Source: Polytrichum commune
Lineage: Eukaryota; Streptophyta; Polytrichopsida; Polytrichales; Polytrichaceae
Assembly: GCA_950295325.1 (NCBI GenBank)
Contig: OX485807.1
Span: forward strand, 18,137,666-18,201,665
Direction: 5' to 3'
DNA: 64,000 nt
The notes below the pieces were generated by a model. That model searched no databases, was not told the origin of the DNA, and saw only the letters and a list, made by a program, of their open reading frames with translations. Shown here one piece after another: positions 35,533 to 48,719 of this stretch. Made by a program: the position numbers and the translations under genes. Position 1 is the stretch's first letter, and every line of letters begins with the position of its first letter.

Positions 35533-37394
35533 GAACCTAAATTGGTTACTTATCTTAAAATGAGCACTTAAGGTAGGAGCACCTTAAACCAAGAAGTTAA
35601 GGTATTTGACATACATGACCCCCCCAAAATAAAATTAAAATTTCATGTAACAAAAAAAATATAGATGTGTATTGCAAGTTTTTTTTTCCCCTGATATTGA
35701 ATTTTTTTTTAAGGTGAATATTGTGTTGGCACCCAAAACCGTTAAGGCGGCCTTATGTTCACACATTGAACATACTTGCTATCAACATGTACTTATTATG
35801 CAAGATTTCAAGTGTGTTGGTTTTGGGTGTTGTCTTGGTTTAAGGTGCTCCTACCTTATATTTGAGTGGTCTCAGGCTAGGTGTGCATCCAATAATGGAC
35901 ACCGCAAAGACATGTGTTTAAAAGAGATTGGATTACATGCTCAAATTTTCATTGATGATTTAAAGTTAATGATAGCATATGCCTTTTGTGATGAACTCTG
36001 CAATGCTCAAACATTAAAGTTTCAACCATTGTTTTTGGGCATGTTCTATACATGTGCATTTCAAATTTTAGATTTCAACACTAAGGGTTCAATTGAACAT
36101 GTTCTTCACATTTGTAATAGTTGTGGCGGAATCGGCGGAGGTGTGGGGATAAAAAGAGGACAAATAAAGTGAAGAGGATGAGATAAATTGCTCGTATGCA
36201 CATGCCCTATGCCCTTTGTTATGAACTCTGAAGTGCTTGATCATTAAGGTTTCAACCATCATGTTCTACACACGTGCATTTCAACTTTTAGAATGATTTA
36301 ATTATATTTTTTTAATACATCTTAAGTTGATGTGACATGGAAGCCCGACACTTTTAAACAATCAATTTACCCCTAAATTATGTCATTTGAGTTCACATAG
36401 GGTAACATCAAGAAACATGTTATTTTATTGGTATATGACAATGATTTTTCAAAGTGAAAATGTAGAGTTTGTTACAAGGAAAAGACACCCCCTGATAGAA
36501 TTGAGAAACCAATACAATTTTCATAGGGTGAGGAGGGGACAATTTTCATTTGCCCCCCCCCCCCCTTAGTACATATCAATATGCAATTAACAACCTTATA
36601 AGCAATCTCAATGTCCAAATTTAGATGAATATATTTGACAACACAAATCTAAATAAATAAACCAATATTATTTGGGTTTTTTTAGGGCCACTTAATCATA
36701 TGTTGTCATCAATGGTTGGGTGGAGCATCACGGAGCCTTGAATTTGTTGACTATTCTACATTTAACAGTCAACATAATTGGGGGCCTTATGTGACCAAGT
36801 TATGGCTCCTTGGCCCTCACCTATCCATTCAAGGTGAACTCCAAAAAAAAATTGTGATAGAACTTGGTAACCCTGTCCATATTTGCAAATCATTGAAATT
36901 TAGATCTTGGGAATCATAGTTGTATTTTGTAGCAAACAATAAACAATTACCAATTAAGACCCATCTGCCTTACAGTGTATTTCAAAATGATGCACACTTT
37001 GTGTTGACTTGTACTCTCTACAACCCAATTAGGGTCAACGTGTTTTGAATAGTTAGTTTTTGTGGTTTGTCACAATTCTCAACTTGGATTTTATAGTTAG
37101 GATTTTTTTGGGATATGCAAGTGTGATATAAGCATTTTGGCAACAATATGTGGAATTTTCTAAGCTTTGCTATTGTTGCTCTAAGTCATGAGTGTCAAAG
37201 GCATATTAAGTCAATCATGTCGGCCCCTCCCCCTACCAATTATGTCAATTATTGAGCCTAGAATGTTAACAAGTTTGAGCACATAGCCCAATCTCTTTAA
37301 ACATGTGTTTTTTGGTGGCCGTTTGTAGATCTACACCTAACCACACACCACTCAAATATAGGTGTCTCGACAAGATAAGTAACCGAATTAGGCA
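35533..37394. mobile_element. 1.86-kb element with long (~120-bp) terminal inverted repeats
   Basis: The right arm, about 37275-37394, is the reverse complement of two left-arm pieces: 35533-35557 (CCTAAATTGGTTACTTATCT) and about 35857-35945 (TATATTTGAGTGGT through ACATGTGTTTAAA, GAGATTGG, ATGCTCAA). The left arm is split by the smaller element at 35569-35858. A further, diverged arm-like copy in the same orientation as the right arm lies at 37640-37770. The interior includes a 166-codon open frame of no recognised family. No transposase was found, so this looks like a nonautonomous element. Inverted identity is moderate, so it is not recent. Confidence 0.75.
35569..35858. mobile_element. ~290-bp foldback nested in the larger element's left arm
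   Basis: TTAAGGTAGGAGCACCTTAA and the following ACCAA at 35569-35593 pair with TTGGTTTAAGGTGCTCCTAC onward at 35835-35858, 24 of 25 positions matching. The terminal sequence is itself partly palindromic (AAGGTAGGAGCACCTT). The right arm of the host element lacks this segment, which directly shows that it was inserted. Confidence 0.85.
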
Positions 37395-38800
37395 TGTTCA
37401 CCTTATGCCACTTTTTTCTCTTAAGATAAGTGGGCTTTAAATGGACACTTTTAGCACTACACCCACTATTTGTAGGATGCAAAACATGTAATTACTTTTG
37501 AGATGATTGCCAATTTTAGAGTGTATGTGGCCATTTTTCTCATTTATTTTGGAGCCCACATGAATTTATTTTATTATCGAAGTGAATACTCTCAAGCTCA
37601 TCAAATGGTCATATAGATCCCCCAATTACGATTTTGACTATTGCACCTTAAACGGTTAACAAATCTTAAGATTGTAGCCCAATCTCTTTGAAACACATGT
37701 CTTTCTTTTTGGAGTGCATTCTTACATTTAAATTTGAACACACACACAACTCAAACATATATTTGGTTAAGAAAAATCATAAAGTTAGCATGCTTGCATG
37801 CCTTTGAGATAGGTTTTCTTCCCTATTTCAAAATGTAGCCCTATATAGCCTTAAGTCTTCCTATCATTTAGATTGTCAAGTTGATACTAGTTGTTATTTC
37901 AAGAGGCCATTGTGCTCCATTATTGTAGGCTTCTCCTCATAGTTTATGATTTGGTGGGTCATGCTATACGAATGTAATATATTTATGACTAATAAATATC
38001 CACCAATTATTGTTTTAACCTTCTAGAGCATCATCACATATTCCACAACAACAATATTGCACATAAATACGGTATTCCAACACATATTGGTTGTATTCCT
38101 AGTGTATTTGGTTGCAGTAAAAGGGATGACCATGGCCATGGGTCTAGATCCTCTACAAGATTTGACATGGAAGACCTAATCACCACTCTCTCCTATGTAA
38201 TCTTCTCTATGAACTTCTCATTTAGGTATTCTCTCACCATACTATTTTGTACTACCACCTCTAAATAAACACCAAAGCATTGAAAATTCACTTTCTAGTG
38301 GCATAAAATAAGTTTCCTCAAACCTACTCTCAACCTAATACAAACCATCTCCCTACTTTCATATTTGTTATCTAAAAACACCTTTATATCCCAAGTGAAG
38401 AAAAGAAAGACATGGTTAATAACAAGCAACTAGTCGCAGGAGTGCAATGCCCTATTATTACTCTACATACATGGCTAGTTTTGGTTGGTGATCTGACCGA
38501 GGCCAACAACTTTGGCTCATTTTAAAAACCACTTGAAGTTGATAGTCAGTTGCAATTGGACTCCACTTGAAAAACGAGTTGCTAGCACTAGCACTTCCAA
38601 ATTACATCACATACGTGGTTGGTTATGATTGATTGCCAAACTTTTGTTTTATCGACTCTGTCTGTAGGATAGAGACTATGCATCGACTTCTATGTTTCAA
38701 GAGTAAATTTCCTAACCACTTTGCATTCACACTTGAACATTACTTGTTCATGTTATTTTTTCACATAACTTACCATCTCTAAGTCTCTTTCCAAAGGGTA
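37395..38800. other. Spacer with a third arm-like copy, otherwise unrecognised
   Basis: About 37640-37770 repeats the arm sequence of the neighbouring element (GTAGCCCAATCTCTTTG, then AAACACATGTCTTTCTTTTTG, ACTCAAACATATA). The remainder is AT-rich with no recognised coding sequence. Confidence 0.45.
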
Positions 38801-38939
38801 GAAACAGTAAAAAATATCACTTTTTCCAGAGTAAGGGGGATAATTCAGTGTTTGTCCCAAGTTTGTTGCTGCCCCTGCCCGCCGAGCCTGGTTGGGATGG
38901 CCAAATACTTGAAAAGCACTGATGAACCTCGAAATTTAT

Positions 38940-39147
38940 TTCGCGGGCTGCCCGTGAGACGGGGCCCACAACAATCCGGGCCCCACCTCCACAGGGAGAC
39001 GAGGCTGCCGTGAGCCCTGGTTCCGCTTCTTTGTCGTGGGTCTCCGTTACACCAAACCCTAGGCAAACGTTCCACCATAGCCACGCTCCACGGACGCTTC
39101 TCGCTCTCCCCCGTGCAATCTTCTTCACGTCCTCCTCGTCTCGTTTA
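38940..39147 (+). promoter_or_regulatory. Likely promoter and 5' leader of the CCCH zinc-finger gene
   Basis: A sharp rise in GC and CpG content starts near 38860. GGGCCCAC at 38961 and GGGCCCCACC at 38979 contain site II-like motifs; AAACCCTAGG at 39054 is telo-box-like. A CT-rich leader (39075-39145) then ends at a strong donor, TTTAG/GTATGC, at 39147. This is the usual layout of a plant 5'UTR with a leader intron. The next gene in this orientation is the CCCH gene, starting at 45215, so a long leader intron is inferred rather than shown. Confidence 0.5.
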
Positions 39148-42100
39148 GGTATGCTCTCACCCCCGACTCTTTCTTTCTCATCCTATCGCAATTCTCTTGT
39201 CTTCTGCCCAAACATTTCCTAAGCATTTGTTCCGCCATTGCCAGTTTCCTCTGTCCTCCTCCTCGTATCTTCGTTACGGATCCCCTTGTTAGGTAAGCAC
39301 TTGCCCTAGACTCATCATGCATTTTCCTATTCTCGTGCAATATCTCTTTGTTTGTTGGGTCAAAGACTAGACATGTATCACATACCGCTGATTTTCCTTT
39401 CCTCCCGCTATCTTTCTTCGAATTCCAAATTTGGTGCTGCATCCGTTTCTACTCTTGTGCACAAATTCTTTCCATTTCGACCAAACCCTGTGGCGATGTG
39501 TTATGCCATAATCGCACGCTTCTGATGTTCCTCGTCCTCCTTGCTTTGCGGATTTCTACTAAGTATAACCTCGTCCTAGATGTAATTTAGAATTTCAGGG
39601 TTTTCTTCGGGGTAGTGATTTGCTCTTAGCAGCTTTGGTTTTGGTGTTTTGCCTGCACAGGGCAGGCCTTACCTGTAGAATGATACCTGGTTCAACACTG
39701 AGTGCCGAGAGCTAATTTCCACGTTGGATTGAACACGGTCCTGCCCAATATGTATACGACACGTGGTAAAATTGTCTAAAAACGATGATTTTGTGTGGAA
39801 CCAGACAACATTCTACGGTATTGTGCGACAGCAATGCAGGATTGGGTTACCTGGGGTTGGAGCTCTCTCAGGAGTGTAGAAAGTTTGTGTGGTGAAGTGA
39901 CTACAAACCTGTCCTTGTGTTAGGTATAATTCAGCAGAATGAGTTGTGTAGAATAATACAGGTCGGATACTCAGTGAGGGGCATGCATCTTTACTTGTGC
40001 TGCACTTTGTTCACAAATTTAGAGTTTCATTTATCGCCGTACTTGTGCCTTAGGGAGAAAATGGTGATCATTGAGGATACTTATCGAGTATACCCATTGT
40101 TATATAGAGTCTTTTCCTTTTCTGTAGGATTTGGCCGTCTTTTGGGAACTGCTTTAGGTACTTTGCTGTAGGTCCTTTGCTTTAGGTACTTAGCGCTGTC
40201 AATTACTTCCACATTTCGTTTGTACTAAATGTATGGTTAGGGGTAGCCTGCCATGACATTCAAGCTTTAGTGCCTGCCTCTAGCTCCATCAACTCGGCCA
40301 ACTATCTTCTTATTCGAACATGACAATCTTGGTTGGACTCCTCCAATGTGCAAAGGCAATCTCATTCAATTTAATCCTTAAAACTCTTTTAGAGCCTGAT
40401 TTGGGCCTCTCATATATGTGGGATGTTGATATTGGACAACGTGAATATAGATTGTGATGTGACTTTCTGGTTGATATTGGTAGCTTGTTGTCTTGCAAAG
40501 GTTGTTCTTCTCAACACCCACACAAAGTAACTTGAAAAGAGCATGAAGAAGATTTATATCCACTTTAAAGAGAGAACATACAATTAGTATGAACAGGCTA
40601 AAAGCATTTAGGGGCTAAGATTGACGCTTCCTTGTCTCCACATGGAGATGCATCAGCGAGTCATCTCTTATGCCAGCGCAAGCGCTGTGTTGAATTAAAG
40701 TCTAACGTTTTGCAGTTTTATCTGTTCTGCTGATAAAGGGACATAATTCATAATAGAAAACAAGATGGCTTGATTGTACTTATCCAGATTTGGGTCCAAA
40801 CCCACTAGAGATGTATTGCAAATTGTATTGTGAAGTATTCTTGGATATCCTAGAAGCTAAGCTATACCACCCACCTCAATGCAAGTGTATGGAAAGTTTA
40901 CAGTGAAGGGTGTAGTATATTTTAGTGTATGGAGACAAAGTGATAAGCTGACATTGTCGCACACTGTACAAATTTGCACACATGACATTACTAGTTGTGA
41001 GAGGTTCTCGGCACGTGGTACTTGCTGCGCAATGAATCGCAGCTGTTGTCTTCATAATGACCTTCATTAAACCTTTGGGAAACTTAAGTGATGCTGTGAG
41101 TGTAGAGTCACAAAACTTGACAGTATGGAGATGAACTTTCAGGTTCTAGGGAATGAAGACCTAACCTTGAAGTGCAAGTGGACCACTGCTCTAGTATTTG
41201 ATATCTGTGAAAAACCATGCCCATCTTTATTTTGCCCTTCCAATAGCCTGGGACGTCCTAAACTTGACAAACACTTGTTTCTATCTCTTGTGTTGAAAAT
41301 GTGCATATACATTACACAGGATTGGCAACCATACAAGGAGTAGTAGAAGACTATATAGAAGGCCTTCAGTTTAGAGATTTAGTTTGCTATTCTAGCCTTT
41401 TCTTTCAATGGTCATTGATACACCTTGGTGGTAGGTGAGAAGATGTTTCGCTGTCTGAAATTTGAGAATGTAGGCTTCTGCCTCACCTGCTGGATTGGTA
41501 TTGTGGACATTGCCTATTCATAACAGATGCACAGCTAATCCGGGCTACCTATTGATTGAGAGTAGGATAGTTGGGGCAAGCAGTTTAAGAATTCAATCAT
41601 AACTTGCCAGCATCTCATGGCTCTCAAAGGAAAGAAAATTAAAGTAGTTATTCGAGTGTGACTTTCGCTGTCAACTTTTTCAATTTCCTTACGGAGAGGT
41701 TAGTTTTTTTTGGAGGACATGAGCCTAACGAACTGTGACATGACAAGAGTTTTTGCACCAAACGTTCGCAATGACAGGATATGACTATGTGAAAGAGAGT
41801 GGGGCTTCAAACAAACCAAATACAACCTTTTGGAATATCAACCTCGATTTTACATAAATTATGTCTAGACTATGCAGAGAACTCAGAGGAGATTAGAAAG
41901 AGGAATAGCTTTTCAGGAAATATCTCATATGGATTCCATTTGTGGAATCTTATATTGTTCCGGTTAGAAAGCCCGGACCTCTTCTGCTGTCCAGGTGAGA
42001 GCAGGCGCAGGTTAGGGTTAGGGTATGGGGTCGTGAGGGTTCCGCTGAGTGATAATCCTACTGTTTTTGGAGCCCTGCGTGCGACGCCTTGAAGTTTATG

Positions 42101-45100
42101 GAGTAGAGTGGGTGGCGATTATGGTTGGCTTCACACACATTTTCGGAATTTGGACCGGCTCTAAGATATTGTGGAAATTGTCTTTCAGAGGAGGGATAGA
42201 AGCAAAATATAGTGTAATTGCATGTAGACAACAGCCGGATTGTAACCATGCTTTGTACCTTTCACATAATGAAACATATGTACCCTTTAGGTTCTGTCAA
42301 AATTAAGTGAATGCATACAAGGTGTCTGCAACGGAACTCTTTTTAATTATATCCTATGGTGTTTTTCAATTAACTTTCTTTCAAGAGGTTTGTGGACAAT
42401 CCCTTTATTGAAAGAATTTAGATATCAAGTCTATAGCAACGGTTTTTGGGCTTTGTCCAAGTATATAGAATCTCACAGCAGATCTTTAAGGATTGTTGCC
42501 AACTTTTATAGTGCTTCATAAATGAGAACTTTTATGACGAGGGATATTTGGATGTTGTGATAGTTATTCAGCTAATAATTTTGACAGAACTTTTTTTGTG
42601 ATGTTTACTACATTGAAAATGTTTGAAATGCTGGACAACTCTCTTCAATTCAAATTTTCTTTGTCATTCCTTTGGGGGTCACTTTAAGATCAGGGGCTGT
42701 TTATCTCAATACTGGTGTTGTTTTCTGAATAAATCCATTAAAGACTATTCTCCTAAGAGGGCCATTGCCTGTGGCTGAAAATTTACTTATTGTCTTGACA
42801 ATGACATTTGTCTTTCATTTGAGTATAAGTTTACCAACTCTTGTCGTTTCAACTTTTTTCTCTTGACTTTGCAGTGAGTGTGCGGAACTTGGAGGAATAG
42901 CCAGAGTGGCTGAAAGGAGGAACATTGCGTGACCTTGAATTGGAAGACTTAAAACTTCTTGATGAATTGGTATGTGCACAGCTTGCTTGTTTCTTTCTTT
43001 CTTTCTTTTTCAGGGTCACTTGATGGACATAATTGATGGTCATCAAGTGTTGTTGGATGTTGTATACATCGTTGTAGACACAAGTATAATGTGGTGAGTC
43101 TTTGGGGTTTTGCTTTAGCTGGAGGAACAAGACGAATGTAATCCTTGCGAAGACAATGGGTCTCAGCAAGGCTGTTCAATCAGTCTCTATGCTTGGTTTT
43201 CTGCAGGTGCGTATATGAGTCTATAGTAGATCATATGACAACATGTATTATTTAGCGGTTATGCTGGTTCTGCGACCAATATTTTTCCTTGACACCTTTG
43301 TCTCAGTGGTGTGCATGAAGATTTTAAGAATGTCATTGTAGATTTAACTCTTTAGGAGTATTTGGAATGATGTGCCCTCTGAAAATCAGGTGTGATGTAA
43401 ATAGTCTATGGTCTTTGATATTTCTTCCACCTGATCACATGCAGGGGCAGAGCATGGGAAACCTTACATCACATCATGGACAATATAATTCAATTCCATG
43501 GGTAGGCTAGACAGGTCTTAAATGGTTACTCATTCCGATTACTCCATTTTGTTTAAGGATATTTAGCATGTGATACAACACCAGATGATTAGTGAATCAA
43601 AATGAAGGCTGTAGTCATCTTCATAATTTTCGCTAAGGTATTCTGAAGGCTAGTATAAGGTTCTGTTAGGCAAGAGCTACTGTGGCACTGAGAAATTTCA
43701 TTACTTTGATTGTGTACTTTATGAAACATCAAGGCATGGTATGGCAGACCTTGAACTGGGAAAACACACTTAGTTGTCCCAGTTAGAGGACTTGCACCTT
43801 AATACCAGGGTTGGGTTGGGATGGGATGGGTCAGTGAAGTTGGCACAGGTTAGAGTTGAAAATTACTTATTAAATCAAAAGGATTGAATTTTCAAATATT
43901 AACTGTGATACAACTATGGTAACTGACTCTTTATGGCTACCAATTTATTTCTCGGGCTTAAAATTGGGGCACCATACCTAGTTTCTTACTAGACACTTTT
44001 GAGGCACCCTATTAGTCATTTGTAAGGTGTTGTTGTCTCTGGTTGCTGTATTGAATTGATTTGTGGGCTTCTGGAAGCCCTGGGACCCTTCCTCCTCCTA
44101 TGTGACAGTGTCTTCTATACTGAATAGTTATTTGTCAGTATATGATGCATATGTCTTGTATTGCTATTTCTTGCACTGGAATGCGTCACTGCCACCCTTA
44201 TTTTTAAACCCGTCATCTATAATTCTCCTCTTCTAACATAAGTCCTTAGACCATGTTCAGGCTTTTACTAGACTTCTGATAGAAATGAAACCGCACTCTT
44301 ATGCAGCATCCATTTGTAATACCAAAGTGATTGAGTCATCAAAAGTGCTCTCCATGCAGAGTGCGGGCCCAGAAATATGAGGTAACGTATTCCTGTGGGC
44401 AGTACTCAGTGGAAATTATAGAAACCTAACCAGTTAGATTGACGGCTTATGGTGCATTTGCTTGCTGAAGCTGCCATTATGCTTGCATGAGATGACAGAA
44501 AAATTCTGTGCTTCAAATGCTCTAATTGATTTTCAGATATTCAACCCTAGAAACTCTTAATGAAATTCAGTTGCTCACATCAGCCTTCTCTTTTTCAGTA
44601 CGATGTTGCCAGCTTCTCCAGTGGTTTGGAGTGGTCCAGAGAGTATTAATGCTGAGTGCCAAAAAGCAGGTATTTGAGTCAAGATTATGAACATTATTAA
44701 ACATCTTTAGAGGTGGAAATAGATTTTGTGATGGTATTTCTGTTGTACATTTTTTCTGTTCAGAGCATGTGCACTATGATCAGAAAAACTTACTGGTTTA
44801 GCCAGAAAATTGTGGGAGCAAGAGTGTTTGTGTTGTTGTATGAGGAATTTATAATGTATAATGTGTTGTTGTAGGGTTTATAATGAGCCTGTTTTTATTG
44901 TTGGCAATAATGTTGTGGGAATGTGGGGTGTGTGCACAGATGTGTGGAGAAGGGAGTCTGCGAGAAGGAAGGCAAAAATAAAGCAGATTTTACTTTGGTT
45001 ATGATTTGCTACCGTGCTGCATGTATCTGCTGCGGCAACAACATTCCAAATTTTTCTAATCTTGCGGCATGTTGTGAACATGGGAGAGGTTTCTAGAGTT

Positions 45101-45214
45101 TTGTGGTGAAAGGTGTCAGGCTTTGTTGCTGGAATATTCATCTTATACATCTCAACAATCCTTTTGTGAGTTCGGGTTACATAACCAGGGATTCTGGTGG
45201 CTCCTTCAAAATAA
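39148..45214 (+). other. Probable leader introns and noncoding leader exons of the CCCH gene
   Basis: No coding gene is recognised across this 6-kb stretch. Two segments look like small noncoding exons on the plus strand: 42875-42969 (acceptor CTTTGCAG, donor GTATGTG) and 44599-44669 (acceptor TTTTTCAG, donor GTATTTG). Both contain stops in the relevant frames, so they would be 5'UTR. An acceptor-like AACCAG at 45188 could lead into the start-codon exon. Composition is less AT-rich than the intergenic repeats and almost free of them, as expected of transcribed introns. Confidence 0.4.
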
Positions 45215-48200
45215 ATGGCTACCATGGAGGAGGAGGTGTTAAGGAAAAACACAGACTGCGTGTACTTTCTGGCGTCTCCCCTAACATGCAAGAAGGTAAT
45301 TATACAACTATCACCTTTAATTTTGTGTTTCAGTTATACCAGTTTGTTGTAGTTTATACTTTGTTGTTCCTCCTTCGACTTCTCTTGCTCCAAGTGCAGT
45401 ATTGGCAATGATAGCATATAACACATACTCTTTGACAAAGAATTGACTTCGTGTTTGTCATTCTTCCGGCTCTAGTCTGACTATGAAAATGCCAAATACA
45501 TATTATGTATGTATATGTATAGTAGGTTGCATATGATCCAGATAATGATAATAATTTCACTTGAAGGTACTCTCTACAATCACTGACGTTCTACTACATG
45601 TGCAGGGCATAGAGTGCGAGTTCAGGCACAGTGAAAGTGCCCGAATTAATCCAAGGGACTGCTGGTATTGGCTAGGTGGCAAATGTTTGATGGTTGACTG
45701 TCCTTTTCGGCATCCTGTATGTTACTTTCCCCATGCTTACTCTTCTGTTGTCTTGGATTTTGAAGAGCTGGAAAGCTGTTAATCAGAAATTCTGGCTGAT
45801 ATCTTGCTGCTGTTGATGATTGGTTGCTGGTCAAAGAGAATAATAGGTGCCTTCTGGGAGTTCAGTTTTATTTTGGGATTTTGGATATTTGGTAAGTGGA
45901 GGACACAATAACACTGATTATGGTAAATAGTTTGGGCATATGTACAGTGTGACTTACTATGGGTGACCCTATAGTGTGGCCCACAGTATATGCCATCACG
46001 TCTAGTTGCACCTAGTTAATAGTGTGCAACCCTGGATACAGCTTGCCATGCCTCCATGATATACCTGCCTCCTTCCCCTAGGTTAGAAGTCTTTCAAATG
46101 CACTAAAAATACTATAGCCTACAATGTGGACCTGATTTTTCATTTTGTGGGTTTGTAAATAGTGTGCACCCACAGTATTATCCCTGTGTTTCTAGTGTGG
46201 AAATAAGCTCAATTGTGTGGCCGACAGTATGTATCATTAATAGTGTAATTGTTAGCTTCCAGTCTTCTTGGTTGTGTAATGTAACTGATAGGCTCTTGTT
46301 GATGTTTTAATTTGGCAGCCTCTGGATGGGAGGCCAGTGACGTCAGGCCCCCCCACTGGGACAGTTCCTGCTAGAGCACCAGCAGTGACTAAGGCCACAA
46401 CTCCTTGTTTCTTTTTCTCCCAAGGTTATTGTGCCAAGGGCGACAAATGTCCGTTTCAACATGGTGGGTCTACTGCCTCCAGCGGACAACAACCTGGACC
46501 TAATATAAGAGCTTCAAAAACTGCTTTTGCTGGGCATATGGCTAAAAAAGCTGGGCACAATGGCCCTGCTGTTGTAAAGATGGAAGAGGAAGGAGCGCAA
46601 GAAGGTCCGGGTGTCACTAAAATTAGACCTGACCCATCATCTGCACTAGCCAAAAACTCTCTGCCACAGGTGGAGAAAAAGGAAGGTCAAAATGCAGGAT
46701 CTTTATTACAAAATGGGTCATCGAAAGGAAGGCCTGAAGCAGCAGCACCTTCGAAGGCCAATAGACCACATGTACGCCAACTTCACTCTGGAGATGAGCG
46801 TTTCTCAAATGGATTGAAAGGGGAGGACTGTTGGGAGGAATCGTCACCTGGGTTTGATGTCCTGGTGAACGTGGGGCCGGATCAATTATATGATGAAAGT
46901 GGTCAGTATCAAAGTGGGCATGAGGCAGAAAGGTCTGGCCATGCATCTCAAAGGAAAGGGCAACGGATGTATCCAACCGATGAATTTGATGAGTATGGCG
47001 GTGACTTTATGGGTGGTGTTGATCAGTCAGGGTTTGCTGTAGGGGGACAATATAACCGTGTGGGCTATGAGGATTATGGGCATGAAGGCCCTGACCCCAT
47101 GCTTTATACACAAGGAATGCCATTTGGCATGAGGGCAGAAGGTCCAGAAGGAGGAAGAGATAGAATGGTCTTGGATTTTGGGAAGGACCAAAAGCAAATG
47201 CTGAAGCGCCAAAGATCAGATGGTCATTCAGCAGGGGGAAAAAATACCCGAAGGCCGCGGATAGAGGCAGGACAAGATAACTACTTCGTTAAGAGGATGC
47301 AAGAGGAAGCACAAAGGTCACATGAGCTGCACTTGAGACATCAACTAGTTATGCAACAACAGCAGGGTGTTGGTAAAGGTAAGCCAAATAATGGAAGAAG
47401 GCCAACTGATCGACTTTCAGCTGAGATGGGAAGGAGGTTAGAACAAAACCCAAATATGGAGAATCATCTTCATAGATCAACACAAAATGGGGACATGGGG
47501 CTGACCAAAACAGAGAAGCTCAAGGGAGAAGGCGATAAGCGTAGAATGGATAATGATAGGCGACTACAATCTGAGACTGCTATGGTAGTTGATGATCGAA
47601 GGGGTCGCCAAATTGAGCAGAAGAAAGAAGTGCCTGCGTCTTTTGCAGGTCCCAAATCTCTGGCGCAAATACTAGCTGAGAAGCGGAAAGCCGCTGCCAC
47701 CACAGGAGGTGTTGTGGAAAGTAACACTAGCCCTGTGGAGCCACAGAAAAGAGAGCAAACTAGTAGTATAGACCTTACTCCCCATGACAATCCACCAGTT
47801 CACATAGCAATACCTGGGGATGAAAGAAAGATAAAATTGGAGAAGGTCGTAGGTCAAGAGTCTACTAAACCTGTAGCCTTTTCAGGACCAAAGTCTTTGA
47901 GTGACATACTTCAAGCCAAACACAAAGGAGAAAGTGATGCAGTTTCGATGAACCCGATTCGAAGCCAAATTACTCGGGGAGGAGTTGATAATTTAGTGAC
48001 CAACAATGAATATGTCACAGCCACTGATAAATCTACGAGTATCAACAATGAAGCAGCTGAGGACAATGGGGATGAAGCACTGGATGACATGGTGGCAGGA
48101 GAGGAAGAGTTAGGCAATAGCATGGAGATTGATAACCTCACTTTGGATGCACATAGGCTAGGTGGTAATCATGAGCTAAAGATTGACACAGATGCTTTTG

Positions 48201-48304
48201 GACTTGAAAACAAGTTAAGCATAGAGCTTGAAGAGGATGAGGAATACACTGTAGATGATGAGGATGACGATTTTGCCAAAAAGCTGGGAGGTTTCTTTTC
48301 TTAG
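45215..48304 (+). CDS. Three-finger CCCH zinc-finger protein, plant ZC3H17 type
   Basis: Exons 45215-45295, 45606-45716 and 46319-48304 join in phase 0 to give 725 aa. ATG 45215 follows an in-frame TAA; a second ATG at 45224 has a strong ACCATGG context and could be used instead. Finger 1 has Cys 15, 25, 31 and His 35 (CVYFLASPLTC, split by intron 1). Finger 2 has Cys 46, 54, 59 and His 63 (CWYWLGGKC, CPFRHP). Finger 3 has Cys 94, 102, 108 and His 112 (CFFFSQGYC, CPFQHG). The order, the SARINPRDC linker and the HPPLDG junction match Arabidopsis ZC3H17. The remaining 600 residues are low-complexity and charged, with two GPKSL-x2-IL motifs near 507 and 586 and an acidic tail ending LGGFFS. CCCH fingers of this kind usually bind RNA; the exact role is not known from sequence. 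All exons are intact. Confidence 0.93.
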
Positions 48305-48608
48305 CAGTAGACAGGATATCTCCTCAGGTTAGGCCAGTGTCTTGTTGAACTATTTGACATTGAGGAGATTGATTTATAATCCAGGTGGAAGCAAAATGGA
48401 GCAGGATCCACCTGCCTGTTTGACACTATTCCCTTGGGGGTTTTTTTTATACCATTAAGGACGTTTGTTCAGTGGTGATGGGAGTGGAGTAGAGCAACCC
48501 AATCCATCCATGTTTGATTATTCCTGGCCCCTTGGTTGTGATTTTTAGATTTTTGGTTATGTTGATAGTGTAACCCCAGGGGAGCAATATCTCCTTCTAT
48601 GAGTTCAT

Positions 48609-48614
48609 AATAAA
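48609..48614 (+). terminator. Polyadenylation signal of the CCCH gene
   Basis: AATAAA lies about 305 bp downstream of the stop codon, followed by a GT-rich stretch (GGTTGGTTCTCTTTGT). It is the first canonical signal after the coding region. Confidence 0.6.
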
Positions 48615-48719
48615 ATGTAGGGTTGGTTCTCTTTGTAAACCTGCGAGTTGCAGCAAGTGCAAGTGTTCTTGCATATGTATGGCTGGACTATCATTGGAAA
48701 CATGAGTTCAACTCAGTGT

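Noticed and set aside
35672-36172. 166-codon open frame on the plus strand
   Set aside because: It runs from the nested foldback through the left arm of the larger inverted-repeat element, has no recognised domain, and part of it is the complement of the right arm. It is better explained as noncoding transposon sequence.
42009-42024. TTAGGGTTAGGG, telomere-like
   Set aside because: Only two units and one flanking partial unit; the plant telomere unit is TTTAGGG and no array exists. Probably chance or a promoter-type motif.
46623-46976. 117-codon antisense frame
   Set aside because: It overlaps the well-supported third exon of the CCCH gene on the opposite strand; it is a shadow of that exon.
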